A DNA stretch of 52,095 nucleotides from the NCBI RefSeq assembly GCF_900128995.1, contig NZ_FQUE01000014.1:1-52095 (forward strand), given 5' to 3'. This DNA is from Loktanella atrilutea (lineage in GTDB: Bacteria > Pseudomonadota > Alphaproteobacteria > Rhodobacterales > Rhodobacteraceae). Below are positions 49,983-52,095 of this stretch, one piece after another. The position numbers and the translations under genes are program-made. The notes beneath the pieces were generated by a model. The model did no database searches. It saw nothing but the letters and a program-made list of their open reading frames with translations, and was not told the DNA's origin. Each line of letters starts with the position of its first letter. Position 1 is the stretch's first letter.

Positions 49983-51394
49983 TGCCAATCGGCGACTTGT
50001 CCCCAGAGATTGCGATCATCGTCGCCGCGGTGCTGGCCCTGCTGTTTGCGGCCTTTGCGCCACGCAGGTGGCAGGCGGGTGCGGCCTTGATCGCTCTGGC
50101 AGGTATTCTTGTCGCAGCCACCCTGCTGGTGCTGCAAATTGGTGAGACGCGGTTTACCTTTTCCGGCACCTGGGCCATCGACGGGGCCAGCATCTGGGCG
50201 CGGCTGATGATCCTGTTCGCAACCGCGTTCTGCATCCTGCTGTCGCCCGGCTGGTTTCGCACGGACCCCCGCCACGGCGAGTATTACACCATCCTGCTGC
50301 TGTCCGCTTTGGGTGCCATGGCCATGGCCGGGGCCGGCGATATGCTGCAACTGGTGATCGCGGTGCTGCTGTCGTCGGTCACCGGCTACACACTGGCCGC
50401 GTGGCACCGCGACTGGGCCCTGTCGGTCGAGGCGGGCATGAAATACTTTCTGATGGGGGCCCTGGCGAACGCATTGCTGGTGACGGGCGTCGCGCTGGTG
50501 CTGGGCCTGCTGGGCGACAGCGGCTACACCGCACTCTCGGCGACCTTCGCGGCGGGTGTTGCACCATCGCCCCTCTTGTTCGTGGGCTTCGCGCTGACGC
50601 TCGTCGGCGTGGCTTTCAAATTGGGGGCCGTGCCTGCGCAGGCGTGGTTGCCCGATGTCGCCGAAGGCGCGCCCGTCCCATCTGCCGGTTTTCTGACCGT
50701 CGTGCCAAAGATCGGGGCCGCGATCGCGATGGCCCGGCTGGTGCAACTTGTCCCGCCCGACGCGTTGGGACTGCGGCCTCTGCTCGCCGTCATGGCGGCT
50801 TTGACCATGACGGTCGGCAACCTCGCCGCACTCTGGCAAGACGACGTGCGTCGCATGATCGGCTGGTCCTCGGTCGCACAGGCCGGATACCTGCTGATGG
50901 CAGTCACGGTGCTCGGCCTCAGCCCCGATGCGCTGATGGCGGTGCTGGCCTTCGTCGCCAGCTACGCCATCGGCAATCTGGCGGCCTTCGCCGTCGTGGC
51001 GCACCTGCGTGGGCGCACTGCGATCGCGGACTATGCAGGGTTAGCGCGGCGACAACCCATCGCGGCCGCAGCGCTTGTCCTGGCATTCCTGTCGCTGGTC
51101 GGTATCCCGCCGACCGTCGGATTTCTGGGCAAGCTGACGCTGTTTCTGACAACGATGCAGGGCGGCTACCTGTGGTTGGCCTTGCTTGCCGCGGCGAATA
51201 CCGCGGCGTCATTGTTCTATTATGCGCGCATCATGGGGACCATGTATTTTGGAACGCCGCCTGACACGGTAGAGGTTCTGGACCGTCTCAGCGGGGTTGC
51301 GATGTGGGCGGCTGCCATAGCGGTCCTGGGCGGTGCCGTCGTCGCACAATTCGCGTTCACCGCCTTCCGCTTCAGCACCCTATTGCCAATGTGA
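49982..51394 (+). CDS. nuoN: NuoN-like antiporter subunit
   Basis: 470-residue antiporter-type subunit. Lys residues of helix seven (AFKLGAVPAQAWLPDV) and helix eight (VVPKIGAAIAMARLV) are present. The helix-five Glu, usual in the E-L-S-L-P-L segment, is not apparent: the segment here reads LQLVIAVLLSSVTGYTL. One of the three pump modules may therefore be altered. It is the last gene of the operon; a GTG at 49979 in the same frame is a less likely start. Confidence 0.88.
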   Translation: MPIGDLSPEIAIIVAAVLALLFAAFAPRRWQAGAALIALAGILVAATLLVLQIGETRFTFSGTWAIDGASIWARLMILFATAFCILLSPGWFRTDPRHGEYYTILLLSALGAMAMAGAGDMLQLVIAVLLSSVTGYTLAAWHRDWALSVEAGMKYFLMGALANALLVTGVALVLGLLGDSGYTALSATFAAGVAPSPLLFVGFALTLVGVAFKLGAVPAQAWLPDVAEGAPVPSAGFLTVVPKIGAAIAMARLVQLVPPDALGLRPLLAVMAALTMTVGNLAALWQDDVRRMIGWSSVAQAGYLLMAVTVLGLSPDALMAVLAFVASYAIGNLAAFAVVAHLRGRTAIADYAGLARRQPIAAAALVLAFLSLVGIPPTVGFLGKLTLFLTTMQGGYLWLALLAAANTAASLFYYARIMGTMYFGTPPDTVEVLDRLSGVAMWAAAIAVLGGAVVAQFAFTAFRFSTLLPM

Positions 51395-51579
51395 TACGGT
51401 TGCGGCAACACCGCGGCATGACTGCGACCACGTCGCCTTTTTCGAGTGACTGATTGCGGGGCTGCTGACCGCAATGAGATCATCCGTCATTTCGGACTGC
51501 ACGTCACACCCGAACGTTTGTGAAATCTCGCATCAGTCGTGCCGGAGTTTCGGTCGTTACCGTCATTTCTCGGCATGGC
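51395..51579. other. Gap between the membrane-arm operon and the IS21 element
   Basis: 185 bases with no gene. No hairpin with a T run is visible directly after nuoN. Confidence 0.3.
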
Positions 51580-52095
51580 TGTTGATTTCCACCCAGAAGT
51601 GACCCGGGTAGCGGCATAATTTCCATTGAGAATTGACCCATGTGACCCTTCCTCTAGCGGCATGCGCAGCGGGGGACATTGGAGTGATACACATGGGACT
51701 TTTGAACATCATCCGACGTATGGCTTTGCGCGAGAAGTTGCCCCTGCGCGAGATCGCGCGTCGCACGGGCATGTCGCGTAACACGATCAAGAAGTATCTG
51801 AACGCAGGCACGATCGAGCCGCAGTTCGCGACGCCGGAACGGCATAGCAAGCTCGATCCCTTTGCTGAGAAGTTGGCTGGCTGGCTGAAGACGGAGGCCG
51901 GCAAGTCGCGCAAACAGCGGCGGACGCTGAAGCAGATGCATGCGGATCTGGTGGTTCTCGGATTTGACGGGTCCTACAATCGCGTTGCGGCTTTTGCCCG
52001 TGACCGCGTCGGCCGCGGGAAGGACCGGCAGGTCAACATGCGCTTCCTTGCGATGGCAAACCACTACGTGTTCGATCCGGCGTTCTGCAATCCTG
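51580..52095 (+). mobile_element. IS21-family insertion sequence, left end
   Basis: The element begins TGTTGATTTCCACCCAGAAG and carries repeated TGACCC-type internal motifs (AGAAGTGACCC, GAGAATTGACCC), as found at IS21-family ends, followed by the istA gene from 51693. It runs off the window, so the right end and istB are unseen. Confidence 0.75.
51693..52095 (+). pseudogene. istA: IstA transposase, internally deleted and partial
   Basis: The frame starts MGLLNIIRRMALREKLPLRE with the helix-turn-helix RRTGMSRNTIKKYL, and runs in IstA order to GFDGSYNRVAAFAR. It then continues DRVGRGKDRQVNMRFLAMAN and HYVFDPAFCNP. In full IstA proteins the RVAAFAR segment is followed by about 150 residues of the catalytic DDE core before the KVGRGKER-type segment. 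That stretch, with at least the first catalytic acids, is missing here, yet the frame stays open. The copy is probably inactive and can move only with help from another IS21. It is cut by the window end. Confidence 0.7.

Noticed and set aside
1-52095. CRISPR array, tRNA or rRNA genes
   Set aside because: No regularly spaced repeats, cloverleaf-like sequence or rRNA-like conserved block was seen on either strand.

Overview
The window looks like accessory DNA of an alphaproteobacterium, most likely of the Rhodobacterales (Roseobacter group). This rests on the GC-rich codon use, the style of the CusABC, CbtAB and complex I proteins, and the densely overlapping operons. It is an inference, because no rRNA, tRNA or core marker gene is present. 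The window opens inside an IS3-family element (1-94) and closes inside an IS21-family element (51580-end), so it is probably part of a plasmid or genomic island.

Region 1 (about 400-13100, minus strand) is a defence and mobility block. One compact operon encodes a large Class I DNA methyltransferase, a PLD-fold nuclease, a DEAD/DEAH helicase, a GIY-YIG-like (T5orf172/MUG113) protein and a 1332-residue AAA ATPase with what look like two S24/LexA-like modules at its C-terminus. The methyltransferase, helicase and GIY-YIG genes resemble the yeeA-yeeB-yeeC arrangement of Bacillus subtilis. Upstream lie a HigBA-like toxin-antitoxin pair whose toxin gene carries two single-base frameshifts, and a serine resolvase. 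A PiuC-like dioxygenase and a secreted protein follow (13314-14747).

Region 2 (about 15000-43200) is a large copper/silver-handling island. It holds a CusB-CusA efflux pair, a CusC-like outer-membrane factor, a CusF-like chaperone, a cupredoxin, two multicopper oxidases, a CopZ-like chaperone and several small secreted Cys/His/Met proteins. It also holds redox and envelope genes: a thioredoxin-reductase-like flavoprotein, glutaredoxin-MauE, a DsbA-like protein, three c-type cytochromes and an extra penicillin-binding protein 2. A cobalamin riboswitch controls a cbtBA cobalt transporter, next to a DUF1636 gene. Decayed genes are frequent: two copA copper-ATPase remnants and one cytochrome c remnant. 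Several dyads of the CueR/MerR type (CCTTCC-N6-GGAAGG and variants), some with 19-bp promoter spacers, sit before copper genes. No MerR-family regulator is encoded in the window, so it must be elsewhere.

Region 3 (43340-51394) is the most unusual part. It is a tightly overlapping operon for a complex I-like membrane arm (NuoA, H, J, K, L, M, N) with no NuoC, E, F, G or I. In place of NuoB and NuoD there is a single 342-residue protein that looks like a NuoB-NuoD fusion without the iron-sulphur cysteines. The NuoJ homologue has a His/Met-rich tail, and a MerR-like dyad lies just upstream of nuoA. This suggests a membrane proton or cation module tied to the metal or envelope-stress regulon rather than an NADH dehydrogenase.
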